Source: Polyangium jinanense
GTDB taxonomy: Bacteria > Myxococcota > Polyangia > Polyangiales > Polyangiaceae
Length of the DNA stretch: 64,000 bases
Assembly (NCBI RefSeq): GCF_028435365.1
Contig: NZ_JAGTJJ010000018.1
Location: 1 to 64,000 of the forward strand
Direction of reading: 5' to 3'
Program-made: the position numbers and the translations under genes
The notes under the pieces: generated by a model
What the model was told of the DNA's origin: nothing
What the model saw: the letters and a program-made list of their open reading frames with translations, nothing else
The model's database searches: none
Shown here: piece after piece, positions 51,954 to 61,999 of the stretch
Layout: every line of letters starts with the position of its first letter
Position numbering within the stretch: position 1 is the first letter of the stretch

Positions 51954-53360
51954 ATGCGTCACGCCCGGACGACCTCGTTTGCCTTTCTGTCCATCGTCAC
52001 GCTCGCCGCTTCGATCTTCGGGGTCGCGACCACGGAGTCCGGGTGCGCCAGCGCGACGCCTTGCGAGATCAACAGCGACTGCATCGAGGGCGCGTGCATC
52101 GCCGGCGAGTGCAAGCGCGAGTGCGCCGACACCGAGCGCGACTGCGAGGCCGGATTCCGGTGTTATGCCGGGCAGTGTTTGCCCGACGAGGGCCAGGGCG
52201 GCGCCGGGCCCGGCACCGGCGGTATGGGCGGCGTGGGCGGCATGGGCGGCATGGGCGGCGCCGGCGGAATGGGCGGCGCGACGAGCTCGAGCGCTTCATC
52301 CGGCGCGAGCTCGTCCTCGAGCAGCAGCGCATCGTCGAGCAGCGCTTCGAGCGGCTCCGGGGGCGGGGGCGGCGGGCCGACGAAGGGCGAGCTCGATCTT
52401 TGCGCGGCCGACGGCGAATGCGAGGCGGGGCTCACGTGCGAGCCGATGTGGAAGAACGGGCCGAAGCGCTGCACGCGCGCCTGCATCGCGGACGGCGGCT
52501 GCCCGAGCGGGATGCGCTGCAGCGCCGTGGGCGCCGAGAAATATTGCACGACGAGCGACGTGGGGAAGGCGTGCGCGAACGCCTCGACCTGCAATTTCGG
52601 CTGCCTCGAAGGCCCGGGGTATTGCACGGTGGCGTGCGCGACGGGATCGGATTGCCCGAACGGATACGGGTGCATGCCCGTCGGCAACCCGCCCACGAAG
52701 GTTTGTGTGAAGGCCGAGGCGTATTGCGAATCCGGAAACACGTCCGCCTGTATCGTGCCCGCCGCGTGTGATACGAGCTCGCTGCTCGTCGGGGCCTGCA
52801 CGCTCGCGTGCACGACGAACGCCGATTGCCCGCAGCGGGCCTCGCTGCTCGCGCCCTGGACCTGCTCGAACGGCCTCTGCACGCGGCCGCCCGACGTGTA
52901 CGGTCCGATGCCCGGCGGGAGCGTGCCCACGGAATGGCATTGTGATCCGTTCGGCAACGCCGTGAACCTCTGCAACGACGCCCAGCACATGAACTTCCAG
53001 GCGTTCACGATCCCGCCCCCGCCGGCCGTGAACTGCGCCTCGTCCGTCACGTTCCAGGGCCAGGCCGGCGACGCGTGCGTGAATTCGTGCCGGTATCAGG
53101 GCGCCTGCGCCTTTGGTTATTCCTGTACGGCCGTGGGCAACATCCAGGGCGGGCGCATCGGCCTCTGCCTGCCCACGGGCGCGGGCGAGGTGGGCGCAGC
53201 CTGCGCGAACGACACGCAATGCGTGTTCGGGCATTGCAATAGCGGCAAATGCAGCCGCGATTGCACGGCCGACGGCGTCTGTCCGAATGGAACGACGTGC
53301 ACCAACGCTGGCGGTGCCTCGCCGAACGTGGAGGGGATGCCGTTCCGGAGGTGCCTGTGA
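51954..53360 (+). CDS. Cys-rich secreted protein with Gly/Ser linker
   Basis: Product of 468 residues from ATG 51954; it diverges from the pentahaem gene with 46 bp between starts. The signal region (FAFLSIVTLAASIFGVATTESGC) probably gives a lipoprotein or exported protein. Many regularly spaced Cys occur in EGF/TIL-like repeats (CEINSDCIEGACIAGECKREC, LCAADGECEAGLTCEP, CTLACTTNADCPQ). A Gly/Met linker (GGMGGVGGMGG) and poly-Ser stretch lie at about residues 85-135. Such proteins are common on myxobacterial surfaces; the ligand is unknown. Confidence 0.82.
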   Translation: MRHARTTSFAFLSIVTLAASIFGVATTESGCASATPCEINSDCIEGACIAGECKRECADTERDCEAGFRCYAGQCLPDEGQGGAGPGTGGMGGVGGMGGMGGAGGMGGATSSSASSGASSSSSSSASSSSASSGSGGGGGGPTKGELDLCAADGECEAGLTCEPMWKNGPKRCTRACIADGGCPSGMRCSAVGAEKYCTTSDVGKACANASTCNFGCLEGPGYCTVACATGSDCPNGYGCMPVGNPPTKVCVKAEAYCESGNTSACIVPAACDTSSLLVGACTLACTTNADCPQRASLLAPWTCSNGLCTRPPDVYGPMPGGSVPTEWHCDPFGNAVNLCNDAQHMNFQAFTIPPPPAVNCASSVTFQGQAGDACVNSCRYQGACAFGYSCTAVGNIQGGRIGLCLPTGAGEVGAACANDTQCVFGHCNSGKCSRDCTADGVCPNGTTCTNAGGASPNVEGMPFRRCL

Positions 53361-53404
53361 GCGTTGGGCCGCCCCTCGGCGCGCCCCGCTCGCGCGTGAC
53401 CGTC

Positions 53405-53434
53405 GGACGTCGAACCTTTGGACGTCCAACGTTT
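53405..53434. repeat. 15-bp direct repeat with palindrome between convergent genes
   Basis: GGACGTCGAACCTTT (53405-53419) and GGACGTCCAACGTTT (53420-53434) are tandem with two differences; a third partial GGATG follows. The overlap forms a perfect 12-bp palindrome TTGGACGTCCAA (53418-53429). It sits between the convergent stops at 53360 and 53449 and may act as a bidirectional terminator. Confidence 0.6.
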
Positions 53435-53448
53435 GGATGCCCGAGCGA

Positions 53449-53952
53449 TCAGAGCGTGTCGCGCGCGTCGGGATCGATCCTGCGGATCGCGTCGCGGATC
53501 ACGTCCGGGATGGGGGCGGGCCGGTTCGTGCTCGAGGCAACCAGCACCACGACGGCGCTCCCGGTCGCCACGATGGCCTGCTGGGACGTCGAGGTCACGC
53601 GGTAGTCCATGGTCAGGCTCGTGCGGCCGAGGCGGGTCGTCCTGCCCTCGACGCGCACCGTGTCGGGCCAGAAGACAGGGCGGAGGAAGTCGGCGGTGGT
53701 CGAGGCGAGCACAGCCTTCTGCGTCGCGTCGCTCGACATGTCGACGCCGATCAAGCGCAGGTAGGCGAGCCGTGCCTCCTCGAACCAGGCGAAGTAGCGC
53801 GTGTTGTTGACGTGCCCGATCACGTCGAGATCGCCCCAGAGCACGGAGATCTCCTGGCAAACGGAGAACCGCGTGCCCGCCGCGGGAGCGGGGGGCGCGA
53901 AGGTCGTGGAGCTGCGCCCGGTGGGCTTCTCGAAGCGATCGGTAGAAGACAA
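53449..53952 (-). CDS. 4HBT-family acyl-CoA thioesterase
   Basis: Product of 167 residues. The start is a TTG at 53952 with GAGG 6 bases upstream. A short Ser/Pro-rich N-terminus precedes the hotdog fold signature ISVLWGDLDVIGHVNNTRYFAWFEEAR with the catalytic Asp (WGDLD), then FLRPVFWPDTVRVEGRTTRLGRTSLTMDYRV. This is the YbgC/FadM type. It hydrolyses acyl-CoA or aryl-CoA in the cytoplasm; chain specificity cannot be told. Confidence 0.9.
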   Translation of the reverse strand: MSSTDRFEKPTGRSSTTFAPPAPAAGTRFSVCQEISVLWGDLDVIGHVNNTRYFAWFEEARLAYLRLIGVDMSSDATQKAVLASTTADFLRPVFWPDTVRVEGRTTRLGRTSLTMDYRVTSTSQQAIVATGSAVVVLVASSTNRPAPIPDVIRDAIRRIDPDARDTL

Positions 53953-54081
53953 GGCGACCTCGTGGATCAGATGCCGGGTTCGCCTGCCGTCAGCGCCCCC
54001 CGCGAGTAGAGAGAGCGTGGCTGCGTAGTTTCCGCGGCGTCAAGCCTGTGGCATGCTCCGCCGCAGGGAGTAGCGAGGACC

Positions 54082-55257
54082 ATGCTCGGACGACGTCGTT
54101 GGATCGGGACTGTGGCCGGCCTTTGTTTGCTGTCGGCGCTCGGGGTGGGATGCGGCAAGAAGGAAAACGGTGGCGTGGGCCCAGAGCCTGCCTCGAACGA
54201 GTGGAAGGTGGGCGCCTACCTCAGCCTCTCCGGCGCCGAGACGCAGTTCGGTAAGGACACGCAGGAGGGCACCGAGCTCGCGGTCGAGGAGATCAACGCG
54301 AAGGGCGGCGTGAAGGGCAAGAAGGTCCGCGTGCTCTTCGAGGACGACAAGTCGAACCCGCAGGAGGCCTCGAACAAGGTCCTGCAGCTCATCAACCGCG
54401 ACAAGGTCGTCGCGCTGCTCGGCGAGGTCGCGTCGTCGCGCTCCAAGGCCGCCGGCATCGTGGCGAACAAGAACAAGATCCCGATGATCTCGCCCTCGTC
54501 GACGAACCCGGACGTGACGAAGGTCGGCCCGTTCGTCTTCCGCGTCTGCTTCACGGACGACGTGCAGGGCCAGATGGGCGCGCGGTTCGTCAAGAACAAG
54601 CTGAACAAGAACAAGTTCGCGCTGCTCTACGCCTCGGACGACCTCTACTCGTCGGGGCTCGCGAACGAGTTCAAGAACGAGGCGAAGAAGCTCGGCATGA
54701 CCATCGTGGCCGAGAAGAGCTTCCTCAAGAGCGAGACGAACTTCACGACGTACCTGAACGAGATCAAGAGCGCCGAGCCCGAGGTGATCTACGCGCCGGT
54801 CTACTACAACGCGATGGTGCCGATCGCGCGGCAGGCGAAGGCCGCGGGGATCCCGGGGAACATGTTCGTCGGCGGCGACGGCTGGCACTCGGACTCGCTC
54901 GTGACCGACGCGGGCGAGGAGATGGAGGGCGCGTACTTCACGAACCACTTCTCCCCGGACATGCCGTCGCCGAGCTCGCAGACGTTCGTGAAGAAGTACG
55001 TGGAGAAGTACAAGCGCGAGCCGAGCGCACTCGCGGCGCAAGGCTACGACTCGGCGATGCTGCTCTTCGACGCGATGGGCCGCGCGAAGGGCGATACGCC
55101 CGAGGCCATCCGCGACGCGATCGCCGAGACGAAGGATTTCCCGGGCGCGACGGGCTCGATCACCATCGACGCGAACCGCAACGCCGAGAAGCCCATCGTG
55201 ATCGTGCAGGTCAAGGGCAAGAAGTTCACGTACTTCGACACCGTCTCCGTGAAGTGA
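54082..55257 (+). CDS. Branched-chain amino acid-type periplasmic binding lipoprotein
   Basis: Product of 391 residues from ATG 54082. Lipoprotein signal ends LSALGVGC. Mature type I periplasmic binding fold: KVGAYLSLSGAETQFGKDTQEGTELAVEEINAKGGVKGKKVRVLFEDDKSNPQEA, LLGEVASSRSKAAGIVANK, IPMISPSSTNPDVT, FALLYASDDLYSSGLANEFK and AQGYDSAMLLFDAM. That is the LivJ/LivK family. No permease or ATPase genes are adjacent, so partners lie elsewhere or it serves a sensor. Codons for Lys are strongly used. It converges with the porin gene with zero gap. Confidence 0.92.
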   Translation: MLGRRRWIGTVAGLCLLSALGVGCGKKENGGVGPEPASNEWKVGAYLSLSGAETQFGKDTQEGTELAVEEINAKGGVKGKKVRVLFEDDKSNPQEASNKVLQLINRDKVVALLGEVASSRSKAAGIVANKNKIPMISPSSTNPDVTKVGPFVFRVCFTDDVQGQMGARFVKNKLNKNKFALLYASDDLYSSGLANEFKNEAKKLGMTIVAEKSFLKSETNFTTYLNEIKSAEPEVIYAPVYYNAMVPIARQAKAAGIPGNMFVGGDGWHSDSLVTDAGEEMEGAYFTNHFSPDMPSPSSQTFVKKYVEKYKREPSALAAQGYDSAMLLFDAMGRAKGDTPEAIRDAIAETKDFPGATGSITIDANRNAEKPIVIVQVKGKKFTYFDTVSVK

Positions 55258-56415
55258 TCAGAACCAGGCGGTCGCGCCGAGCGTGATCGAGGTCTGGGCG
55301 CGGGCATTCGGGACGAAAGGATCGTCCGGCGTGCCCGCGCCACGCACGGCGCCGCGGAAAAACACGTCGCCCGCGGCGGCGTCGTGGCGGAGTTCCAGCA
55401 TGACGGCGAGGTCGTCGCGCGGGCGGACGTCGACCGTGAAGGTGCCGGAGGCCATCCAAGGGACGGGCCAGAAGATCGCGGACGCCTCGCCGCGCGCGCT
55501 CCTCGCGCGCCATTCGCGGAAGACGTCGCCCCGCGCCCCGAGGTGGACCGGCCCCACGGCGCGCAAACGGGCGTAAAGCGCAGCCGCGGCCCAGCCGCTC
55601 CGGCCGAAGTGGTTCACCTCGAAGCCGACGTCGCCGTGCAGGGCGAGCGTGAGGCGATCGAACCACGTGGCGCGGGCCCAGGCGTCGACGAGATGGCGAA
55701 ACGGTCGTCCCTCGGGCGCGCCCTCGCCGCGCTCGACGCCGCCGAAATAAAGAAGAGCCCCGGACAAACGCTCGTTTTCGTACGCGAGCTGCGCGGAGAC
55801 GGACTTTTCGGTGTTGTTGTCGACGACGCTGTTCCAGCCATTGTAGGCGGCGAGCGTGAGCTTGAAGCGTGGGGAGAGCGGGTACGTGGCGCGCACGCCG
55901 GTGTGGTAAAACGGCAGGCCGAAGAAGAGGTTCGAGCGCGAAAAATGGCCGTTGTCCTTGACGGCCATGCCCTCGATGCCAATGGGCGAGAGGAAGAGCC
56001 CGGCTTTCACGGTGAGGCCGCGGTCGATCGGAATGCGATACCCGACGTGCGCCTCCTGGAGGTATTTCCAGGTCGTCTCCGCATTACTTGCGGAGGTGCC
56101 GGGCGCGCCGGGAAGCGAGGGTTCGGCGAGGTAATACGTGTTCGGCGTGTGGCCGATCTGCAAGACGATCCGCGCGCTCGCCGCGCCACGCTCCCAGTCG
56201 CCGCCGAGCGCGACGTTGGCGAGCGTGAACGAGGCGTGCCGGTTGTCGAAGCCTCGATAATGGGTGATGCCATTCGACGGCGCGCCGAGGTTGTACTGGA
56301 AAAACCCCTCGACGTATCCCGTGGGCGCGAAACGACCGAGGTCGGGGCCGGAGGCGGCGGCGGGATGTGCGGCCAGGACAACCGCGAGAAGGGCGCCGGC
56401 GCCGCGCAGGTTCAC
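55258..56415 (-). CDS. Outer membrane beta-barrel porin-like protein
   Basis: Product of 385 residues from a GTG at 56415 that overlaps the upstream gene stop (GTGA). Signal LLAVVLAAHPAAASG. The mature chain alternates hydrophobic/aromatic strands, e.g. TGYVEGFFQYNLGAPS, GLTVKAGLFLSPIGIEGM, FFGLPFYHTGVRATYPLS, FKLTLAAYNGWNSVVDNNTEKSV, and ends in GATAWF with a C-terminal aromatic residue, as needed for outer-membrane insertion. It resembles the BBP2/OprO-type porins. Substrate unknown; possibly paired with the adjacent binding protein on the opposite strand. Confidence 0.82.
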   Translation of the reverse strand: MNLRGAGALLAVVLAAHPAAASGPDLGRFAPTGYVEGFFQYNLGAPSNGITHYRGFDNRHASFTLANVALGGDWERGAASARIVLQIGHTPNTYYLAEPSLPGAPGTSASNAETTWKYLQEAHVGYRIPIDRGLTVKAGLFLSPIGIEGMAVKDNGHFSRSNLFFGLPFYHTGVRATYPLSPRFKLTLAAYNGWNSVVDNNTEKSVSAQLAYENERLSGALLYFGGVERGEGAPEGRPFRHLVDAWARATWFDRLTLALHGDVGFEVNHFGRSGWAAAALYARLRAVGPVHLGARGDVFREWRARSARGEASAIFWPVPWMASGTFTVDVRPRDDLAVMLELRHDAAAGDVFFRGAVRGAGTPDDPFVPNARAQTSITLGATAWF

Positions 56416-58337
56416 GAAGGCACCACGAGCTCACGCTTGGCGGCGCGCGCCGCCTCGGCTTCGGCGAGGGCCTCCTCTTCGGCACGCGCGTCTCGATCGT
56501 TCGTCGCTTCGAGGGGCGTGTCCTCAGGCGTCCGTTCGAGCGCGGTAAGCGCGCCCGGTGCGACGGTCTCCATCCAACGTCGCATCGGCGCGTACGTGCG
56601 GAGCTCGCGCTTGATCCGCGGGATCTCTCCAGCGCCGGCCGTCTCCGGGTTCGTCGCGGCACGCACGACATCGACGAGCAATTCGTCGCGCGCGGAGAGC
56701 GGCAGATCGAGCCCCGCCCGCGTGGCGAGCTCCGCGGCGCTCCTTAGATCTCCCTGCCGGATGCGCGAGAGCAGCCGCACGCGGAAGAGGGCGCGGCTCT
56801 TGTACGGGTACGCCGGGGGCAACGAGGCGAGCTCGGCTTCGGCCTCCGCGTGTCGATCCATGGCCGCGAGGAGGAAGGCGCGCTCGCTGATCAGATCGGG
56901 CAGGAGGATGTCGGAGGCCGAGATGCGGATCGCGTACTTCACGAGCCGCGCGAGGCCACGATCGCAGCGATCGAGGGCGCCCCGAAGATCGCTCTGCTTC
57001 TCGGCGAGGAGCGCGAGCGCGTGCTCGGCCTGCGCGGCGAGGATCGGGAGGCGGCTCGACGTGAGTCGTTCGAGCGCCGCGCCGCCCTCGGCAAAATTCC
57101 CCTTGGCGACGAGGTTCAGCGCGGCGAAGAGACCCTGCGATTCCTTGCGCGCCCGGAGGAACCAGTAGACACGGGTGCCGATCAGCACGGCGAAGACCAC
57201 GAGGAAGATCAGGCCGAACGGGAGGATCGGATCCATCGGCTCTTCGGGGACGTCTTCGTAGCCGCCCCCGCTCCCCGCGCCCGAGGGCGCGAGCGCGTTA
57301 TAAACGGCGACAAACACGGCCACGAGCGCGGCCCAGAGCACGACGACCCGGCCGACCTTGCGTACGGCCTTCCTGGGCGCGGCGTTCTTCTCGGCCGCCT
57401 TGCGCGCCTCCGCGACGGCCTTTTTCGCGGCCTCGGTGGCCTCGGCCGCGGGCAGCTCGCCGGTCTTCTCCGGGCGTGCACCGCCCACCTCGACGAACGG
57501 CGCGGCCTCGGGCACGACCTGCGCGATCCAGTCGGCGAGCGGCGGCTCTTCGCTGTCCGCGTCACGCTTCGCGCCCTTGCGATACACGCTCGTCGCGGTC
57601 GTCTCCAGCATGCGCTGGAAGGCCCGGACGATCGTGCGCTCACGGCGATCGGTGGCGTCGAAGAGCAATTCGTGATGCGTGACGAGGTGCTCGCGCAAGG
57701 CGTCGCGATCGCCCGATCGTTCGAGCAGGATCGCCTCGGCGAGGGCGGCACGACCGAGCGCTTGCGGCAGGGCGTCGGGGCTTCCGCGGACGACGTCGAT
57801 GTCCTCGCGCGCGCCCGCGCGATCGCCGCTCGCGGCGCGCAAGAAGGCGCGGATGGCGCGGGCCGCCGCGATCTGGATCCGGATCTGCGCGCGGTGGAGG
57901 ACGCCGTGCGGGGTCGCGATGGCTCGATCGAGCGCGGCGAGCGCCGCCGGGATGTCGCCCCTGCGCATGCCGATGAGGCCACGCTGCACGGCAGCGACGC
58001 ATGTCATGAGGGGAGCGGGGCGGCCCTGCTCGACGAGATCGAGGTGCGCCTCGGCCTCGGCGAGGCGGCCGCGGTTGATGAGGTCGAACGAGGTGTTGAC
58101 GACCTGCACCCCCGCGCCGACCCGGCGACCGACGAGACCGAAGAAGGCGAACACCCCGCCGAGCACGGCGCAGACCGAGACGAGGATCATGCTCCCCGCG
58201 GAAGGCAGCCCGGACAGGACGAACAGCGCGAGGCTCAAGACGCCCAGGAGCAGGAGGAGCCCGCCCATGACGACGAGCATCGTGTGGTAGCCATGGGTCG
58301 CATGGCGGGGCACGTTTTTCGGGGCAGGTGCGCTCAT
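56412..58337 (-). CDS. Large membrane protein with TPR-like helical repeats
   Basis: Product of 641 residues from ATG 58337 (MSAPAPKNVPRHAT). Two hydrophobic helices near the N-terminus (MLVVMGGLLLLLGVLSLALFV, MILVSVCAVLGGVFAFFGLV), helical repeats of TPR-like type (NRGRLAEAEAHLDLVEQG, MRRGDIPAALAALDRAIA, AASGDRAGAREDIDVVRG). In the middle, two more helices (VVVLWAALVAVFVAVYNAL, ILPFGLIFLVVFAVLIG) and then further repeats (LVAKGNFAEGGAALERL). Repeats probably scaffold protein contacts. It diverges from the methyltransferase gene and is translationally coupled to the porin. Function unknown. Confidence 0.78.
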   Translation of the reverse strand: MSAPAPKNVPRHATHGYHTMLVVMGGLLLLLGVLSLALFVLSGLPSAGSMILVSVCAVLGGVFAFFGLVGRRVGAGVQVVNTSFDLINRGRLAEAEAHLDLVEQGRPAPLMTCVAAVQRGLIGMRRGDIPAALAALDRAIATPHGVLHRAQIRIQIAAARAIRAFLRAASGDRAGAREDIDVVRGSPDALPQALGRAALAEAILLERSGDRDALREHLVTHHELLFDATDRRERTIVRAFQRMLETTATSVYRKGAKRDADSEEPPLADWIAQVVPEAAPFVEVGGARPEKTGELPAAEATEAAKKAVAEARKAAEKNAAPRKAVRKVGRVVVLWAALVAVFVAVYNALAPSGAGSGGGYEDVPEEPMDPILPFGLIFLVVFAVLIGTRVYWFLRARKESQGLFAALNLVAKGNFAEGGAALERLTSSRLPILAAQAEHALALLAEKQSDLRGALDRCDRGLARLVKYAIRISASDILLPDLISERAFLLAAMDRHAEAEAELASLPPAYPYKSRALFRVRLLSRIRQGDLRSAAELATRAGLDLPLSARDELLVDVVRAATNPETAGAGEIPRIKRELRTYAPMRRWMETVAPGALTALERTPEDTPLEATNDRDARAEEEALAEAEAARAAKRELVVPS

Positions 58338-58400
58338 CGTGGAGGTCGGGCCGGCCGCGGCACTGCCCGCGGCGCGCCTTTGGCTCCATCCTAAGCCGAG

Positions 58401-59231
58401 ATGCGCCCCGCGATGTGCACGATCCTCGACGGACCGATGGGAACGGAGCTCGCCGCGCGCGGCGTGCCCACGCCCGCGCCGCTCTGGAGCGCGCTCGCGC
58501 TCGATCGCGCGCCTGAGGTCGTGGCTGCGATCCATCGCGACTACGCGGCGGCGGGCGCGACGGTGCACACGGCGAACACGTTCCGGACCAAGCGGAGGAG
58601 CGCGGGCGAGCGCTGGGAGGAGCTCGCGCGGAGGGCGGTCGTGATCGCGCGGGAGAGCGTGCCGCCGGGGCATCGGATCGCGGGGAGCGTGGCGCCGCTC
58701 GAGGATTGTTACAGGCCGGATCTCTCCCCGACGAACCCTCGTCCCGAGCACCGTGAGCTTTGCGAGGTGCTCGCGGATGCGGGGGTGGATCTGATCCTCT
58801 GCGAGACGTTCCCGCACGTCGGCGAGGCGCTCATAGCGGTGGAGGAGGCTTTGCGGACGGGTTTGCCCGTGTGGGTGGCGTTCACCGCGGGGCCGGATGC
58901 GGATTTGCTGACGCCGGCGGAGGTCCTCGCGGGCGCGCGGGAAGCCGCGGAGCGGGGGGCGAGCGCCGTGCTCATCAATTGCACGAAGGCGACCCGGACC
59001 TTGCCGTACGTGGAAAAACTCGCCGAGGTGGGGATTCCTTTCGGTGTTTATGCGAATGCGGGCGCCGTGCAGGAGGGCATTGGTTGGGGGGAGGCTGCGC
59101 GCGGAGCGGAGCTTTATGCGGAGCTCGCGGAAGCGTGGATCCAGGCAGGGGCGACGATCGTCGGCGGGTGCTGCGGGACGGGCCCGCAGCACGTGCGGGC
59201 GATCGCGGATCGAATGCGGGCGAAAGGCTGA
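58401..59231 (+). CDS. Homocysteine S-methyltransferase family protein
   Basis: Product of 276 residues; ATG 58401 is taken, but MCTILDGPMG (58413) is also possible. The barrel opens with ILDGPMGTELAARGV, has HTANTFRTKR, and carries the zinc ligands Cys in AVLINCTKA and the Cys pair in VGGCCGTGPQHVRA. All three cysteine ligands are in place. Such enzymes transfer methyl groups from S-methylmethionine or similar donors to homocysteine. The chain is slightly shorter than E. coli MmuM. It stands alone between divergent and convergent neighbours. Confidence 0.9.
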   Translation: MRPAMCTILDGPMGTELAARGVPTPAPLWSALALDRAPEVVAAIHRDYAAAGATVHTANTFRTKRRSAGERWEELARRAVVIARESVPPGHRIAGSVAPLEDCYRPDLSPTNPRPEHRELCEVLADAGVDLILCETFPHVGEALIAVEEALRTGLPVWVAFTAGPDADLLTPAEVLAGAREAAERGASAVLINCTKATRTLPYVEKLAEVGIPFGVYANAGAVQEGIGWGEAARGAELYAELAEAWIQAGATIVGGCCGTGPQHVRAIADRMRAKG

Positions 59232-59234
59232 ACC

Positions 59235-60470
<1,236 letters not shown>

Positions 60471-60487
60471 GTGGTCGCTCCCTTCGT

Positions 60488-60515
60488 ATGACGTTCATCA
60501 TATGATAATCATCAT
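60488..60515. promoter_or_regulatory. TetR operator-like palindrome upstream of the thiolase gene
   Basis: A 28-base inverted repeat with 11 of 14 arm positions matched, centred on TCATATGA. It shares its arm plan (ATGATGAnTnTCAT on the leftward strand) with the perfect palindrome at 61969-61998. TTGACA, a -35-like hexamer on the leftward strand, lies at 60527-60522, so the operator would cover the promoter. Confidence 0.75.
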
Positions 60516-60575
60516 GTGTCCTGTCAAGGCGGCGTCGACGACGCCGTGCGGACCTCTTGCCTTGGAGACGTCGCG

Positions 60576-61934
60576 ATGAAGCTCTTTCGTGCTCTCGTTT
60601 TGTCCCTCCCGCTGCTCGCCGCGCCCGTCCTTCGCGCGGGTGATGCAGAGGCTTGCGGCGGCTGCATCATCAGCCAATCCGAGTCCACGCAGGTCTCGAG
60701 CCACCGGATGATCCTCTCGATCTCCCAGCAGCAGACGACCCTCTGGGATCAGATCACCTACGCAGGCGAACCCTCGTCCTTCGCGTGGGTGCTGCCCATC
60801 AAGGGTGAGGTCGAGGTCGGGCTCTCGTCGGACGCCCTGTTCGGGATGCTCGATCAGTGGACGCGCGTGGAGATCCTCTCGCCCACCATCACCTGCACGC
60901 TGCCGCCGGGTTGCTTCGGCGGCTTCGACGGGGGCGTGGGCTTCGCGAGCAGCAGCAGCACGGGCGGCGGCGGCGTCGTGGTCATCGCCGAGGAGGTCGT
61001 GGGGCCTTACGCGACCGTACAGCTCAAGTCGCAAGACCCGAACGCGCTGACGAACTGGCTCACGATGAACGGCTACAACATCCCGCCCGACATCGCGCCG
61101 ATCATCAACGCGTACGTGCAGGAGGGGTTCGACTTCCTCGCGCTCAAGCTCGTGCCCGGCCAGGGCGTCAACGCGATGCGCCCCGTGCGTGTCACCGGGC
61201 CCGGCGCGTCGCTCTCTCTGCCGCTGCGCATGGTCGCCGCGGGGACGGGTGCCACGACCCCGATCTCCCTCTGGGTGATGGGCGAAGGCCGGTACGAGCC
61301 GAAGAACTTCCCGCGCTTCGAGATCGGCGTCTCGGATCTCGTGTGGAACTGGGACACGGAATCGAGCAACTACAAAGAGCTCCGGCAAAACAACTTCGAC
61401 GCGTCCGGCGGCAAGGCGTGGCTGATCGAGACGGCCGCGCCCTTCTCGAAGTACTTCGCCGAGGGCCTCCTCAACACGGCCCAAAACGACCCGGCGAACA
61501 GCGGATACGGGGACGATCCCGCAGGGCCGACCGCGCTGGAGGAGTGCCAGGCCGACCTCGACAAACTGTACGGCACGATCGACGACCAGAATCTGTGGGT
61601 GACGCGCATGTACGCGGAGCTCTCGCGTCCGGCGCTCGCGGCCGATCTCGTCGTGGGCGCGGCGGCGGAGCAGGTGAACGTCGAACGTTACCTTCAGGTT
61701 TCGAAGACCGCGGGTACGCCCCCGCCCTGCCCGCCGCCGCCACCGGGGTGCGAGGGCGCAGGAGGCGCAGGAGGGGCCGCGGGTGCAGGCGGAAACGGGA
61801 GCGGAAACGGGAACGGAAACGGGGACAGCGGCGGAGGATGCGCCGTCAGCGGCGCGTCGAGCTTGCCCGGAGCGCTCGCCCTCCTCGGCGGCGCGGCGCT
61901 CGTGTCCGCCGTGCGCCGCCGCCGCCGCCCTTGA
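60576..61934 (+). CDS. DUF2330-like secreted protein with MYXO-CTERM-like tail
   Basis: Product of 452 residues from ATG 60576 with GGAG upstream. A signal peptide (LVLSLPLLAAPVLRAGDAEA) precedes CGGC, then SHRMILSISQQQTTLWDQITYAGEPSSFAWVLPIKGEVEVGLS, the typical DUF2330 opening. Long beta-rich middle with SLWVMGEGRYEPKNFPRFEI. The C-terminus has Pro and Gly/Asn linkers, a CAVSG segment, a hydrophobic helix (LPGALALLGGAALVSAV) and RRRRRP, fitting MYXO-CTERM surface sorting. Biochemical role unknown. It starts 60 bases beyond the thiolase operator. Confidence 0.85.
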   Translation: MKLFRALVLSLPLLAAPVLRAGDAEACGGCIISQSESTQVSSHRMILSISQQQTTLWDQITYAGEPSSFAWVLPIKGEVEVGLSSDALFGMLDQWTRVEILSPTITCTLPPGCFGGFDGGVGFASSSSTGGGGVVVIAEEVVGPYATVQLKSQDPNALTNWLTMNGYNIPPDIAPIINAYVQEGFDFLALKLVPGQGVNAMRPVRVTGPGASLSLPLRMVAAGTGATTPISLWVMGEGRYEPKNFPRFEIGVSDLVWNWDTESSNYKELRQNNFDASGGKAWLIETAAPFSKYFAEGLLNTAQNDPANSGYGDDPAGPTALEECQADLDKLYGTIDDQNLWVTRMYAELSRPALAADLVVGAAAEQVNVERYLQVSKTAGTPPPCPPPPPGCEGAGGAGGAAGAGGNGSGNGNGNGDSGGGCAVSGASSLPGALALLGGAALVSAVRRRRRP

Positions 61935-61968
61935 CGGCCGCTCGCTCGGTTCCTGCCCGCGAGGTTGA

Positions 61969-61998
61969 CATGATGAATGTCATATGACATTCATCATG
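61969..61998. promoter_or_regulatory. Perfect 30-bp palindromic operator before tetR
   Basis: CATGATGAATGTCAT followed directly by its exact reverse complement spans 61969-61998, one base before the tetR start codon (62000). A -35-like TTGACA occupies 61965-61970 and overlaps the palindrome. The TetR protein itself is the obvious ligand, giving autorepression. A related palindrome precedes the thiolase gene. Confidence 0.88.
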
Positions 61999-61999
61999 C